Shown: one piece after another, positions 28,301 through 36,758 of the stretch
Position numbering within the stretch: the first letter of the stretch is position 1
Layout: the number at the start of each line of letters is the position of its first letter
NCBI RefSeq assembly: GCF_034262375.1
Contig: NZ_CP139558.1
Coordinates: 6,076,001 to 6,140,000, forward strand
Direction of reading: 5' to 3'
Source of the DNA: Mucilaginibacter sabulilitoris
GTDB taxonomy: Bacteria; Bacteroidota; Bacteroidia; Sphingobacteriales; Sphingobacteriaceae
DNA length: 64,000 nucleotides
Program-made: the position numbers and the translations under genes
The notes under the pieces: model-generated
The model's input: only the letters and a program-made list of their open reading frames with translations
The model's database searches: none
Told to the model about the DNA's origin: nothing

Positions 28301-28468
28301 ATCTTTATCTGTTAACGCGGCTTTTTGTGTTTCTACCACAACCACCGTAACAGCTTCCAGTGGGCCGGCCGACTTATCAGTTACCCGGCCGGTAATACTT
28401 CGGGCCTGCCCGAAACCATGTAATGCTGTAGTAAGCATTACAAAGGCAATTAGTAATAATTTTCTCAT
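25364..28468 (-). CDS. SusC-type TonB-dependent receptor (fructan PUL 1)
   Basis: This 1034-residue outer-membrane transporter has a signal peptide ending HGFGQ, a carboxypeptidase-regulatory-like domain (SITGRVTDKSAGPLEAVTVV), the LNEVVVTGYQKE TonB-box region, a plug (PLYIIDGVQTQRGLQEINQ, IYGSRAAAGVIIVTTK) and a barrel ending VIGTVGVNFSF. It has no STN domain. It is strongly similar to the SusC at 42359-45436; for example NTNWFDEIGQTS and SVSYYDNKG recur nearly unchanged. It probably imports fructo-oligosaccharides. The gene follows the fructokinase by 10 bases in an operon that starts at the MFS gene. Confidence 0.93.
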   Translation of the reverse strand: MRKLLLIAFVMLTTALHGFGQARSITGRVTDKSAGPLEAVTVVVVETQKAALTDKDGKFTIQAINGQTLKFSYIGLNTQTIKVAADTKNLQITLEGNSNLNEVVVTGYQKERKKDITGAVAVVNVSEIKDIPVGNPIKALQGRVPGLFITSDGSPNGSATVRVRGNTTLPLPGLPGNDPLYIIDGVQTQRGLQEINQSDIESIQVLKDAASASIYGSRAAAGVIIVTTKKAKAGYSRINFDASTSLQFYTSKLKTLNTQERGEAYWRASVNDKLDPNLNQTYQYDWNKDYNNPVLNSVILPEFLDAAKTMKPANTNWFDEIGQTSVIQSYNLSVANGNEKGNSLFSVSYYDNKGVIKETHDQKITARFNSEYNFFNNRLKIGETFTGTYMKDVLIPTGDVTSLSQIEEPAVPVHTVDGIGWGGPGPGMADRQNPVRLIEDNKQNKNNFGRILGNAYAELNIIKGLNFRTSISADYSGNYARTLRKSYVSGFLSDPTNLVNQNANYEGNWIFSNTLTYNLNKGKHKLDVLAGQEELKYINQSFYGTRQGVGEENIDYAYLSSGSTNIDNGGSGGNYSLLSYFGKANYSYDDKYLASVTVRRDGSSRFGANNRYGVFPSVSVGWRLSQESFIKDNISAISDLKLRYSYGQTGNQASPYYAPYTLYSAIYGINHVFGYESGSAYDISGAGTGQLPSGFTQIQQGNDNLKWETTTQSNFGLDFGLFDNTITGSADYFVKNTKDILLTPAYLAVLGEAGNRTINAASVKNTGFEFLLNYSGRVSNDLAFTLTGNVAAYRNKITSLPQDAIASYPGNGTDQTILGRSVNSIYGYVADGLFKSQAEVDNSAAQPGKGLGRIRYKDLNGDGIIDSKDQQFIATTDPDFTYGLNVSVSFRQFDLVFFLQGVQGVQEYNTYKGLTDFSSIAPGANWGTRTLSAWTPQNPGSTIPALTTVDRNNEGRSSTYYIENGSYLKLRNIQLGYNLKDALKSINVKSARVYVQASNLFTVKSKSYTAIDPENPNNIYPIPVIGTVGVNFSF

Positions 28469-28478
28469 TATTATTTAT

Positions 28479-29393
28479 TTATAGGTTAAATATTTGGGTT
28501 TTAAAATTCAAGTATTCGTCTAAGCGGTAATCGGGGCAGCCACCTTTTTTAGTGGCTATAAAACCGCCCATGGCTATGGCATTTTTTAATATTGTTTCGG
28601 GAGCCTCTCCCCTGAAATGATTGGCGATAAAAGCAGCTAAAAAGGAATCGCCGCTGCCTATAGTGTCGGTTACTTTTACCTCTCTCCCGGCAACATGGTA
28701 AGCCTTATCATGCTCATAATACGATGCACCGAACTCACCTTTGGTCACTATGATCTCGGGAACGTTAAAGTGCTGCTGTATGAATTTGATTTGTTCGGCT
28801 TCATTGCCAAACGAACCGCGGAAAAAGCTCTGAACCATTTCCAGTTCGGCTTGGTTAAATTTTACGATATCGGCTTTATGCAGCAGATCGCTGAGTAAAT
28901 CGCGACTAATGAATGGCGGGCGCAGGTTTATATCAAATACCTTTATGGCATCATTTTCCAAAAGCTCCATAAGTGTATCGCGCGAAACATCATTTCGTGA
29001 ACCAAGACTGCCAAAAACAAAGTAGGTTGAGGGCCTTATCTGCCCGGCAATATTTTGGCTGTCGCTGATAAAATCCCAGGCTACCGGGAAAACAATCTCG
29101 TATGATACTTCATTGCCATTATTCATTTTGGCGAGTACCTCGCTTGTAGGATGTTCATGGTCAACCTGCAGCAAATGCTTTTTAATACCCCAGTTATCGA
29201 GCAGTGTTTCCAGTTTGTGACCGTTTACATCATCGCCTATTTTGCTCACCAGGCTGGTTGCCATACCCAGCTTGTTTAAGTGATAAGCCACATTAAGCGG
29301 CGCGCCGCCGGGCTGTGGTCCGTCGGGTAGAACGTCCCATAGTATTTCGCCATAGCAAATGGCCGGGGTAGGTGTATTGGTTGGTGTGTTCAT
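28479..29393 (-). CDS. PfkB-family fructokinase
   Basis: This 304-residue cytoplasmic sugar kinase has the substrate-side motif PGGAPLNVAYHLNKLG (residues 32-47) and the C-terminal ATP/anion-hole motif VTDTIGSGDSFLAAF with the catalytic Asp. PfkB-type kinases in fructan loci phosphorylate fructose to fructose 6-phosphate for glycolysis. It lies 4 bases after the MFS gene and 10 bases before susC. The arrangement matches the levan locus of B. thetaiotaomicron, which also pairs a fructokinase with a monosaccharide importer and a hybrid sensor. Confidence 0.9.
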   Translation of the reverse strand: MNTPTNTPTPAICYGEILWDVLPDGPQPGGAPLNVAYHLNKLGMATSLVSKIGDDVNGHKLETLLDNWGIKKHLLQVDHEHPTSEVLAKMNNGNEVSYEIVFPVAWDFISDSQNIAGQIRPSTYFVFGSLGSRNDVSRDTLMELLENDAIKVFDINLRPPFISRDLLSDLLHKADIVKFNQAELEMVQSFFRGSFGNEAEQIKFIQQHFNVPEIIVTKGEFGASYYEHDKAYHVAGREVKVTDTIGSGDSFLAAFIANHFRGEAPETILKNAIAMGGFIATKKGGCPDYRLDEYLNFKTQIFNL

Positions 29394-29397
29394 TGTA

Positions 29398-30723
29398 TTA
29401 ATGCATTACCATGTTAGTTTCAATCTGCTCTAATGATTTTCCCTTTGTTTCGGGCATAAACTTCCAGACGAATATGAGCTGGCAGAACATCATTACCCCG
29501 AAAAAGGAAAAGGTAGTGCCCCCTCCAAGCTTCTCGGCGAAGTAAGGGAAGCAGAACGCTATCAGCGCCGCCATAATCCAATGGGTCGAGCTGCCCAATG
29601 TTTGTCCCTTTGCACGAACCTGATTAGGAAAGATCTCTGATATGAATACCCAGATCACCGCTCCCTGCGAAAAAGCAAAAAAAGCGATGAACACCATCAT
29701 GTAAACCGGGATGGCGAAACCATTGAAATGTCCTGAGTAAAAAGTAAATGCTACCAGGAACAGGGAAATAATAAGCCCAAATGAACCGATGAGCATCAGC
29801 ATACGCCTACCTACTTTATCAATTACATTAATGGCCAGTAGGGTAAATATAAAATTGATAAGGCCTATACCTACGGTAGACAACAGGGAGGAATGTTGGC
29901 CGAGTCCGGCCATTTCAAATATGCGGGGAGCGTAATAAATAATAGCGTTGATACCCGATACCTGGTTGAAAAAGGCAAACAGCACAGCCAGCACCACAGG
30001 TGTTTTATATTGGCCCGAAAAAAGGTTATCACTTGTATTGCCGTCATGAAGTTTTGAATTTTTTATTGACACCAGTTCCTGTTCGCTATTAAGCGGATTG
30101 ATAATATTGAGTATTTTAAGCGCCTTTTCATCCGCTCCCTTTTTGAGGATAAGCCATCGTGGGCTTTCGGGTATGAAGTAGATTAGAACAAGGAACAACA
30201 ATGAAGGAAATGCCTGCACCCCAAGCATCCAGCGCCAGGAAGCCTCACCACCCTGGCTAATGAGGTAGTTCGACAGATAGGAAATCAGTATACCCAACAC
30301 CACATTGAACTGGAACAAGCCCACCAGCCTGCCACGCCTATCGGCAGGAGATACTTCTGAAATGTAAATAGGTGCAGTTACCGATGATATGCCTACGCCT
30401 AAGCCACCTAATAACCTGAATATTAAAAACACATACCAGTTATCGGCAAGGGCAGTACCTGCGGATGATAATAAATAGGCTGCTGCTACAAAGTACAAGG
30501 TGTTTTTACGCCCGAACAGGTCAGAAGGACGGGCTCCGAACAACGAGCCTATTACTGTTCCTATTAAAGCGATAGATATAGTTAAACCATGTTCAAAAAC
30601 CGAAAGATGCCAGAATTGCTGAATAGATTTTTCGGCGCCTGATATCACTGCTGTATCAAACCCGAACAAAAAGCCACCGAGGGCCACGACCATAGACCAG
30701 GCCAGAACGGAATGTTTTCTCAT
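29398..30723 (-). CDS. MFS sugar porter, probable fructose importer
   Basis: This 441-residue protein of 12 membrane helices shows the sugar-porter signatures: GGFLFGFDTAVISGA in helix 1, ARPSDLFGRKN after helix 2, DRRGRLVGLFQFN, PESPRWLI before the central loop, DKVGRRMLM, and PETKGKSLEQIE at the C-terminus. The start at 30723 is chosen over an in-frame ATG at 30813 because the first helix follows immediately and the extra 30 residues are polar and unlike the family. It is the first gene of the operon with the fructokinase. Fructose transport is inferred from GH32, kinase and sensor context. Confidence 0.88.
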   Translation of the reverse strand: MRKHSVLAWSMVVALGGFLFGFDTAVISGAEKSIQQFWHLSVFEHGLTISIALIGTVIGSLFGARPSDLFGRKNTLYFVAAAYLLSSAGTALADNWYVFLIFRLLGGLGVGISSVTAPIYISEVSPADRRGRLVGLFQFNVVLGILISYLSNYLISQGGEASWRWMLGVQAFPSLLFLVLIYFIPESPRWLILKKGADEKALKILNIINPLNSEQELVSIKNSKLHDGNTSDNLFSGQYKTPVVLAVLFAFFNQVSGINAIIYYAPRIFEMAGLGQHSSLLSTVGIGLINFIFTLLAINVIDKVGRRMLMLIGSFGLIISLFLVAFTFYSGHFNGFAIPVYMMVFIAFFAFSQGAVIWVFISEIFPNQVRAKGQTLGSSTHWIMAALIAFCFPYFAEKLGGGTTFSFFGVMMFCQLIFVWKFMPETKGKSLEQIETNMVMH

Positions 30724-31071
30724 AAAAATTTTAAAGGTGTTATTGGATTTACAGTCGCAAAGTAGAACGATTGACCAGGTAGTAGTTATTGATTTTGTAC
30801 CAGAAGCGTACAAAAATGAAACATTGCATAAATAATTGATTTACAGATAAATAAAATACACCCCTTTAAATATTTAACTAAAATCTTTGTTTATGTTACC
30901 CGCTTATTTCAATTTTGATACATAGCCCGGCGGTGTACGCGCCATTCAGGAGAGTCATTGTTTGAATTGTAGCTACATTTATTGATAACTTTGTACATAG
31001 GATGGGCCCAAGGGCGGCATCAATCAAATAAACCAGTTATAAAATTTTACCTAATTATAGCTCCATAGCTA
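30724..31071. promoter_or_regulatory. Divergent control region of fructan PUL 1
   Basis: These 348 bases separate the MFS operon from the hybrid sensor gene. A strong promoter match for the sensor is at 30961-30993. On the minus strand only a degenerate -7 element (TACTTTG near 30758-30764) is visible for the operon, as expected if the sensor's AraC domain must activate it. I could not identify the binding site of the sensor by eye. Confidence 0.5.
30961..30993 (+). promoter_or_regulatory. Promoter of the hybrid sensor gene
   Basis: TTTG (30961-30964) and TAACTTTG (30986-30993) are separated by 21 bases, a full match to the Bacteroidota -33/-7 promoter. It predicts a leader of about 70 bases before the ATG at 31072. 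Confidence 0.65.
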
Positions 31072-33843
31072 ATGGCTTTGTATCAAAAACTGCGTACCGC
31101 TATTCTGTTACTTATATTGCCCCTATTCTTATTTTCAGGCTGTAAGCATGCTGATAAAACATCGCGTTATACCATAGGCTTTTCTCAGTGCGTTGGTTCG
31201 GACCTTTGGCGCCGCAATATGCTTGATGAAATGAAGATGGAGCTGTCATTGCATCCTGGTGCCCGGTTTATTTATGCCGATGCCGACAACAGCAGTAAAA
31301 AGCAGGTAGCACAGGTAAAACAAATGCTTGATGAAGGTATCGATCTGCTGATCATATCACCAAATGAAGCACAGCCGCTTACAGGTATAGTTGAACAGAT
31401 CTACAATAAAGGCATCCCGGTAATTGTTATCGACCGTAAAACTTCGTCTGATTTATATACCGCTTATGTGGGTGCCGATAATTACCAGGTAGGCAAAATA
31501 GCGGGAGAATACTTAGGCACAACACTCAAAGGCCATGGCAATGTAGTGGAGGTTATGGGATTGCCGGGTTCATCGCCGGCGATAGAAAGACAAAGGGGTT
31601 TTAGCGATGCGCTTTTAAAATATCGCGGAATCCACATTACAGCGCAAGTATATGGCGATTGGCTTAAGAACAACGCCGAAAAACAATTAATGCAAATACA
31701 GCCCATACTAAAAACCACCAATGCCGTATTTGCGCACAATGACGTTATGGCGCAGGGCTCCAGGAATATCCTGAATAAAATGTCGCTTTCGCATCACATA
31801 AAGGTACTTGGCGTTGATGCGCTGCCCGGTAACGGCGGCGGTTTGCAAATGGTGGCGTCAAAAACAATTGATGCCAGTATGCTATATCCAACTGGTGGAA
31901 AGGAAGCCATTACTACGGCTTTCAGGATATTGAACAAGGAGACATTTTCGAAGGAGAATATTTTACAATCGCTGGTTATCGATTCCAGCAACGTTCAGCT
32001 CATGAAGGTACAATGGGCTAAGATCAACAACCAGCAAAAGGACATCGAGCGGCAGCAATCATTATTAGCAGAACAACGCGAGATTTATAACAGCCAGCAG
32101 CTGATTTTAAATATTATAGTAATAACCCTGGTATTGGCAATTGTTTTTGGAGGGCTCGCCTTTTATTCGCTGATGGAAAACCGCAAGATCAATAAAAGCC
32201 TGGAAGCCAAAAACAAGGAGATATTGATGCAGCGTAACCAATTGATAGAAATGTCGGCAAAGGCTGAGGCAGCAACCGAAGCCAAGCTAAATTTCTTCAC
32301 TAATATTTCACACGAGTTCCGCACGCCGTTAACGCTTATCCTATCGCCCGTAGAAGATATGATGCGAAACGAAAAACTGAATTTAGTGGCCGGCAAGAGT
32401 TTAAAACTAATGCATAAAAACGTATTCAGACTATTAAGGTTGGTTAACCAGCTGATAGATTACCGGAAAATTGAATATGATAAGCAGCAGATCAACGCGT
32501 CGCCCAATAATATTGTTGAATTTGTAACGGATATTTTGAACAGCTTTCAGCATAATGCTCAAAAGCGCAATATTAACCTGGCACTCACCTCACCGGAAAA
32601 AAATATTACGGTATGGTTTGATATGAATATGCTTGATAAAGTATTTTTCAACCTGCTGTCAAACGCTTTAAAATTCACGAAAGACAACGGCCGCATACAG
32701 GTTATATTTACCCAGCATACCAATACCGTCGAAATTGCTATACAGGATAACGGTATTGGCATGGAACCGGAAGAAGCAGAACACGTATTCGATCAGTTTT
32801 ACCAGGCCGACAACGGGAGTTCTAAAGGATCGGGCCTGGGGCTATCTTTATCGAACGAAATAATTGGCATCCATCATGGCAGTATAAAAGTAAACAGTAA
32901 AAAATGGCAGGGTACAACATTTACAATAACCCTGCCACTGGAACCATTATATAACCAGGACGAGCCCCCTCATACCCGTACACCTGATATTTCAGTTATT
33001 GACGACAGGGCCAGAATGTACACCACCGATCTTGACGAACCGCTAATCAAAGCTGAACCGGATTTCGATTTAATGCCCAAGGAACAATCCATACTTATTA
33101 TTGAGGATAATGCTGACCTGCTTACTTATCTGACTAATAAATTAAGTGCTGATTATGAAATATTTACCGCTGACAACGGAACACAGGGATTGACCGAAGC
33201 ATTTGAAAAGGTACCCGATCTGATCATATCTGATGTGGTAATGCCCGGAATGTCAGGAAAAAAGATTACAGAATACTTGAAAACCGATATGCGGACATCG
33301 CACATACCCATAGTTTTATTAACAGCCCAGGCAAGTGTTGAGCAACAAATTGATGGAGTACGCAGTATGGCCGACGTGTATATGGTGAAGCCTTTTAATT
33401 ATGAACATTTACTGGCAACCGTAAAAAACCTAATTAAAAACAGGGTAATACTAAAAGAACATTTTACCAGCGAAATTAGTCATGGCAAAATGCCCGTATC
33501 CAAAACACTTGATAAAAAATTCCTCAATGATTTTGCAGGCATTGTAGAGCAAAACCTGGGGAACGAGGGTTTAAATGTTGATGATATATGTAAAACTATC
33601 GGAATTTCGAGGGTACAACTTTACAGTAAGGTAAAAGCGTTGCTGGGGTGCAGTATTACCGATTACATTTTAAACCGGCGGCTTAAAAAAGCAAAGTATT
33701 TGTTGGTTAACGAAAGCTATTCTATTTCCGAGATCACTTATATGGTTGGCTTTGCCAGTCCTAATTATTTCTCGACCGTATTTAAGGCAAAGTACGGCTG
33801 TACCCCAAGCGAGTTTAAAAGGAACAGTATTAATCAGGCTTAG
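31072..33843 (+). CDS. Hybrid two-component system sensor/regulator with periplasmic sugar-binding domain (fructose-type)
   Basis: This 923-residue protein fuses a whole signalling chain. Residues 1-24 are an export signal with a possible lipobox (FSGC). Residues 32-310 form a type I periplasmic sugar-binding domain (IGFSQCVGSDLWRRNML, VIDRKTSSD, AHNDVMAQGS). A membrane helix spans about 345-366, followed by a coiled coil. The histidine kinase has His414 (SHEFRTPL), an N-box (NLLSNALKFT) and GSGLGLSL. The receiver has Asp721 (SDVVMPGMSG) and Lys773. The AraC helix-turn-helix lies at 820-920 (MVGFASPNYFSTVFKAKYGCTPSEFKR). The same architecture occurs in B. thetaiotaomicron BT1754, which binds fructose and activates the levan locus. 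The divergent fructokinase/GH32 operon supports the same role here. Confidence 0.92.
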   Translation: MALYQKLRTAILLLILPLFLFSGCKHADKTSRYTIGFSQCVGSDLWRRNMLDEMKMELSLHPGARFIYADADNSSKKQVAQVKQMLDEGIDLLIISPNEAQPLTGIVEQIYNKGIPVIVIDRKTSSDLYTAYVGADNYQVGKIAGEYLGTTLKGHGNVVEVMGLPGSSPAIERQRGFSDALLKYRGIHITAQVYGDWLKNNAEKQLMQIQPILKTTNAVFAHNDVMAQGSRNILNKMSLSHHIKVLGVDALPGNGGGLQMVASKTIDASMLYPTGGKEAITTAFRILNKETFSKENILQSLVIDSSNVQLMKVQWAKINNQQKDIERQQSLLAEQREIYNSQQLILNIIVITLVLAIVFGGLAFYSLMENRKINKSLEAKNKEILMQRNQLIEMSAKAEAATEAKLNFFTNISHEFRTPLTLILSPVEDMMRNEKLNLVAGKSLKLMHKNVFRLLRLVNQLIDYRKIEYDKQQINASPNNIVEFVTDILNSFQHNAQKRNINLALTSPEKNITVWFDMNMLDKVFFNLLSNALKFTKDNGRIQVIFTQHTNTVEIAIQDNGIGMEPEEAEHVFDQFYQADNGSSKGSGLGLSLSNEIIGIHHGSIKVNSKKWQGTTFTITLPLEPLYNQDEPPHTRTPDISVIDDRARMYTTDLDEPLIKAEPDFDLMPKEQSILIIEDNADLLTYLTNKLSADYEIFTADNGTQGLTEAFEKVPDLIISDVVMPGMSGKKITEYLKTDMRTSHIPIVLLTAQASVEQQIDGVRSMADVYMVKPFNYEHLLATVKNLIKNRVILKEHFTSEISHGKMPVSKTLDKKFLNDFAGIVEQNLGNEGLNVDDICKTIGISRVQLYSKVKALLGCSITDYILNRRLKKAKYLLVNESYSISEITYMVGFASPNYFSTVFKAKYGCTPSEFKRNSINQA

Positions 33844-33912
33844 TATGGTGATTGATATTTTAAATCAACTCTAATATTTTTTAGTCGAAAGATCTATCCT
33901 GTGATAACCGGG

Positions 33913-34494
33913 TTAATGCTTCTTCCATAAGTTGATTAAGCCACCGGTCTTGCCTGTGAAAGGGTCGGTTTTAGGAATGGGCAAAGCGGCTATAGTTTCA
34001 TCCGTCTTGGGTCTTTCGCCGGGCAGCCCTTTATTAACATCCCAACTGCGGCCATCCTCATAGGCGCCAACAATGCCAAGGTTATCACTACCAAGGTTCT
34101 TATGCCCCACACCGGCAGGAATAACGATGATGTCGCCTGCCTCTACTTTTACTTTTTTTCCTTTTTCGCCACCAAGATGCAACAGCGCTGTACCCTGGTA
34201 AACACCTAATACCTCATGAGAGGTACTGTGGTAGTGGTGAAACGGATAAACACCGTTTCGCCAGGAGTTTGTCCAGTTGTTGCCTGCGAAATGATTTTCG
34301 AGCCATGCCGCGCCCGCGTCCTCACGCGCTGTAAAAGCGCTGCGGTACAGCAATAAAGGGAACTCACTATTAGGTATTATCCCATCATCCTGAAAAAGGA
34401 GCTGTTCTGGTTTCATTGTCTGATCAGTATCAAAAGGCTTACGCATGTTTATGGCTAATAAGCCCAGCCATGATAAAAATGTTTGACGTTCCAT
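33913..34494 (-). CDS. Cupin-domain protein (YjlB-like)
   Basis: This 193-residue protein has one cupin fold. The metal motif FHHYHSTSHEVLGVYQG gives His87, His89 and Glu94, and PAGVGHKN gives His131. The sequence resembles the YjlB-type cupins of Bacillus and Bacteroidota, whose reaction I do not know. The N-terminus MERQTFLSWLGLLAI is mildly hydrophobic and could be a short anchor or signal, although an ATG at 34416 would give a form without it. It is the last gene of the LacI-linked operon, 50 bases after the GH31 gene, and converges with the hybrid sensor gene. A role in sugar handling is only guessed from location. Confidence 0.75.
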   Translation of the reverse strand: MERQTFLSWLGLLAINMRKPFDTDQTMKPEQLLFQDDGIIPNSEFPLLLYRSAFTAREDAGAAWLENHFAGNNWTNSWRNGVYPFHHYHSTSHEVLGVYQGTALLHLGGEKGKKVKVEAGDIIVIPAGVGHKNLGSDNLGIVGAYEDGRSWDVNKGLPGERPKTDETIAALPIPKTDPFTGKTGGLINLWKKH

Positions 34495-34544
34495 GATCGT
34501 TTTCTTTGGATTGAATGTAATAGCAGGTAAAACCTTAATCCATT

Positions 34545-36689
34545 TTAGTTAATAACCTGCCACTTTTTGATGATGTACCTGGTATTTTTTAACTTACCAT
34601 CCCGCCTGGTTTCACCTTTATTTTTATTCCAAATCAGGTTTAGCATATTATAGCCACCTTTTTCATAATTAAAGGTGATGCCATCATCTTCAAACAAGGT
34701 CGCCTTTGCATCAGCATTGCCGTATATGTAGCAGGTGATTTCGAACCTGGTATCAGGTGCAACATGCTCAACAGGTTTGGCTAATGGCAATATAGTCCCT
34801 GCCTTAATAAATATAGGTAACTGTGTTAAATCTGGTTTAATGGTGTACTCCCGCCCGCCTTCAAATCGTTGATTGGTATTATAATCATACCAGGTTCCTT
34901 CCGGCAGATAAACTTTTCTTTCATCCTGTTTTTCGGTTAATGGAGCAGCCAGTATGCCGTTTCCAATCATGTATTCGTCTGATAAATTATAAGTGTTTTT
35001 ATCCCCGGGGTAATCCATCACTAAAGCCCTGAAAGGTGGTATTCCTTTAAAATGGTAATCGGCAAAGGCACTATATAAATATGGAATAAGGCTCATCCTG
35101 AAATTGAGCAGCTTACGAATATCCGCCTCCACGGCCTGAGCATTGTCCATCAATTCGCCATTGTTGTTCTTTTCCTTGTTTATCTGTAGCCACGGCGGAT
35201 TTTGCAGATACCATGAATTGAACAGCATTTGAGCAGAAAGCACAGCCGTTTGACTGCGGCGCATGAAATCTTTAATAGAATTGGATTCACGTACTTCAGG
35301 CGACCAGATCATGCCCGAAAAACCCGAATTCAGGATCATCCGGATATACTCTTCATGAACGTAGGTATCACTGTATAAAGCAGCCGGATATGATGATGCA
35401 AAAGCGTTAGATGCCCTTACATCAAGATAGGTACGCTGATTTAACTTTTTATAAATGTTATATATCGTTTTTTGATAAAGCAAGCCAAATAATTGGTGCA
35501 TTTGTTCGCCATCAATGCCAGACGGAAACTGGCTCAGCTCCGGAAAGCTCCAGGTATCACTGCCAAATGATATATTGGAGTTGTCGCACTCATCCATTTT
35601 AAAGCCCGAAATGCCATACTGCACAAAGGTTGCCTGATGATAGTTTGCAAAAATGTTGCTCGCGGCAGTATCGGCAAAATCGGGCACCAATCCATTCCAC
35701 ACTAAATAGTTACCAGCCTTATTTTTTAAAGGCCTATATAACGGCGATTTCGGCGACACAAACGCATGCTCCCACAGATTTATATGGAAGCCCTTATTTT
35801 TCATGCTATCAATAAACTCATTGGGTGTCGGGAAAAAACTTTTGTTCCATACATAAGAGCAGGAATAAGCAGCTGTTTGCCATTTGGGTTCCAAACCAAG
35901 CACGTCGCACGGAATATGATTATTGCGGAAGTAGGCAGCCATTTTATCAACCTGGTTTTGGTTAAAATCTGCCTTCACGCGGTATTTTACACCGAGCCCC
36001 CAGATAGCAGGCATAGCCCCACCACCGCCAAACAGGTTATAACGCTGCATTACATTTTTAAGATCGGGGCCTTCAAAAACAAATACTTCTATTCCTTTAG
36101 CACCCGGAATATCCGCAGTAACATAACCCGAGGCTTTATGGTCACTTTTGTATAACTCCTCCACCGAATTGCCACTTTTAACTACAGCAGTTGTATCGTT
36201 ATTGTTTTTTAACCTGGCTGTACTGCCGCAATAAAAAGTGGTATAACGCGCTGTATTAATCAAAATACCGTAGCCTTTGTTGGATACATAAAATGTAGCG
36301 GGACCGTGCGTATAACCCAGATCATTTAACGGGTTATCGTTAACAATTGGGCGTTTTTTTAATCCCCTTTGATTGAAAGAGCCTATCTGCATACCAAATC
36401 CGTACAATTGCTCACTCTGATCTAAAGGCACTTCAACCACAACGCCCCTTTTATTAATACTGATCTTGATGTCAGCGATATTGAAAGGCAATTTGCCGGG
36501 AGGCAGTTTATCCAACGCGGCCTTTGAGGGCGGCTCGGAACAAAAACCATAGGGTGTAAACTTATCCATTTCGCCAGTTGATATTTTGATTACCCCCGCT
36601 GCCACTTGCGCAGTTTGGCTATAAGCGCTTACTATACCTATTTGAAGCAACAGGTATAGCATAACGGAATTAATAAAATACTTTTTCAT
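34545..36689 (-). CDS. GH31-family alpha-glycosidase
   Basis: This 714-residue secreted protein has a signal peptide (GIVSAYSQ), an N-terminal beta-sandwich, a TIM barrel from about residue 225 and C-terminal beta domains (PEGTWYDYNTNQRFEGG). The nucleophile motif is GFKMDECDNS (Asp366) and the acid/base is probably Asp441 (ALYSDTYVHEEY), in place of the usual WSGD. GH31 enzymes are retaining alpha-glucosidases or alpha-xylosidases and related activities. In this fructan-type operon it may remove the alpha-glucosyl end of sucrose-type fructans, but that is inference. The active-site neighbourhood (IWSPEVRES) departs from classical alpha-glucosidases, so specificity is open. The gene lies 69 bases after the ROK kinase. 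Confidence 0.82.
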   Translation of the reverse strand: MKKYFINSVMLYLLLQIGIVSAYSQTAQVAAGVIKISTGEMDKFTPYGFCSEPPSKAALDKLPPGKLPFNIADIKISINKRGVVVEVPLDQSEQLYGFGMQIGSFNQRGLKKRPIVNDNPLNDLGYTHGPATFYVSNKGYGILINTARYTTFYCGSTARLKNNNDTTAVVKSGNSVEELYKSDHKASGYVTADIPGAKGIEVFVFEGPDLKNVMQRYNLFGGGGAMPAIWGLGVKYRVKADFNQNQVDKMAAYFRNNHIPCDVLGLEPKWQTAAYSCSYVWNKSFFPTPNEFIDSMKNKGFHINLWEHAFVSPKSPLYRPLKNKAGNYLVWNGLVPDFADTAASNIFANYHQATFVQYGISGFKMDECDNSNISFGSDTWSFPELSQFPSGIDGEQMHQLFGLLYQKTIYNIYKKLNQRTYLDVRASNAFASSYPAALYSDTYVHEEYIRMILNSGFSGMIWSPEVRESNSIKDFMRRSQTAVLSAQMLFNSWYLQNPPWLQINKEKNNNGELMDNAQAVEADIRKLLNFRMSLIPYLYSAFADYHFKGIPPFRALVMDYPGDKNTYNLSDEYMIGNGILAAPLTEKQDERKVYLPEGTWYDYNTNQRFEGGREYTIKPDLTQLPIFIKAGTILPLAKPVEHVAPDTRFEITCYIYGNADAKATLFEDDGITFNYEKGGYNMLNLIWNKNKGETRRDGKLKNTRYIIKKWQVIN

Positions 36690-36758
36690 AGTTAAACAAC
36701 GGCAATATACAAATCATCCCGCTTGCTGTGCTACACGGAACCGGGTATTTAGATTTGA

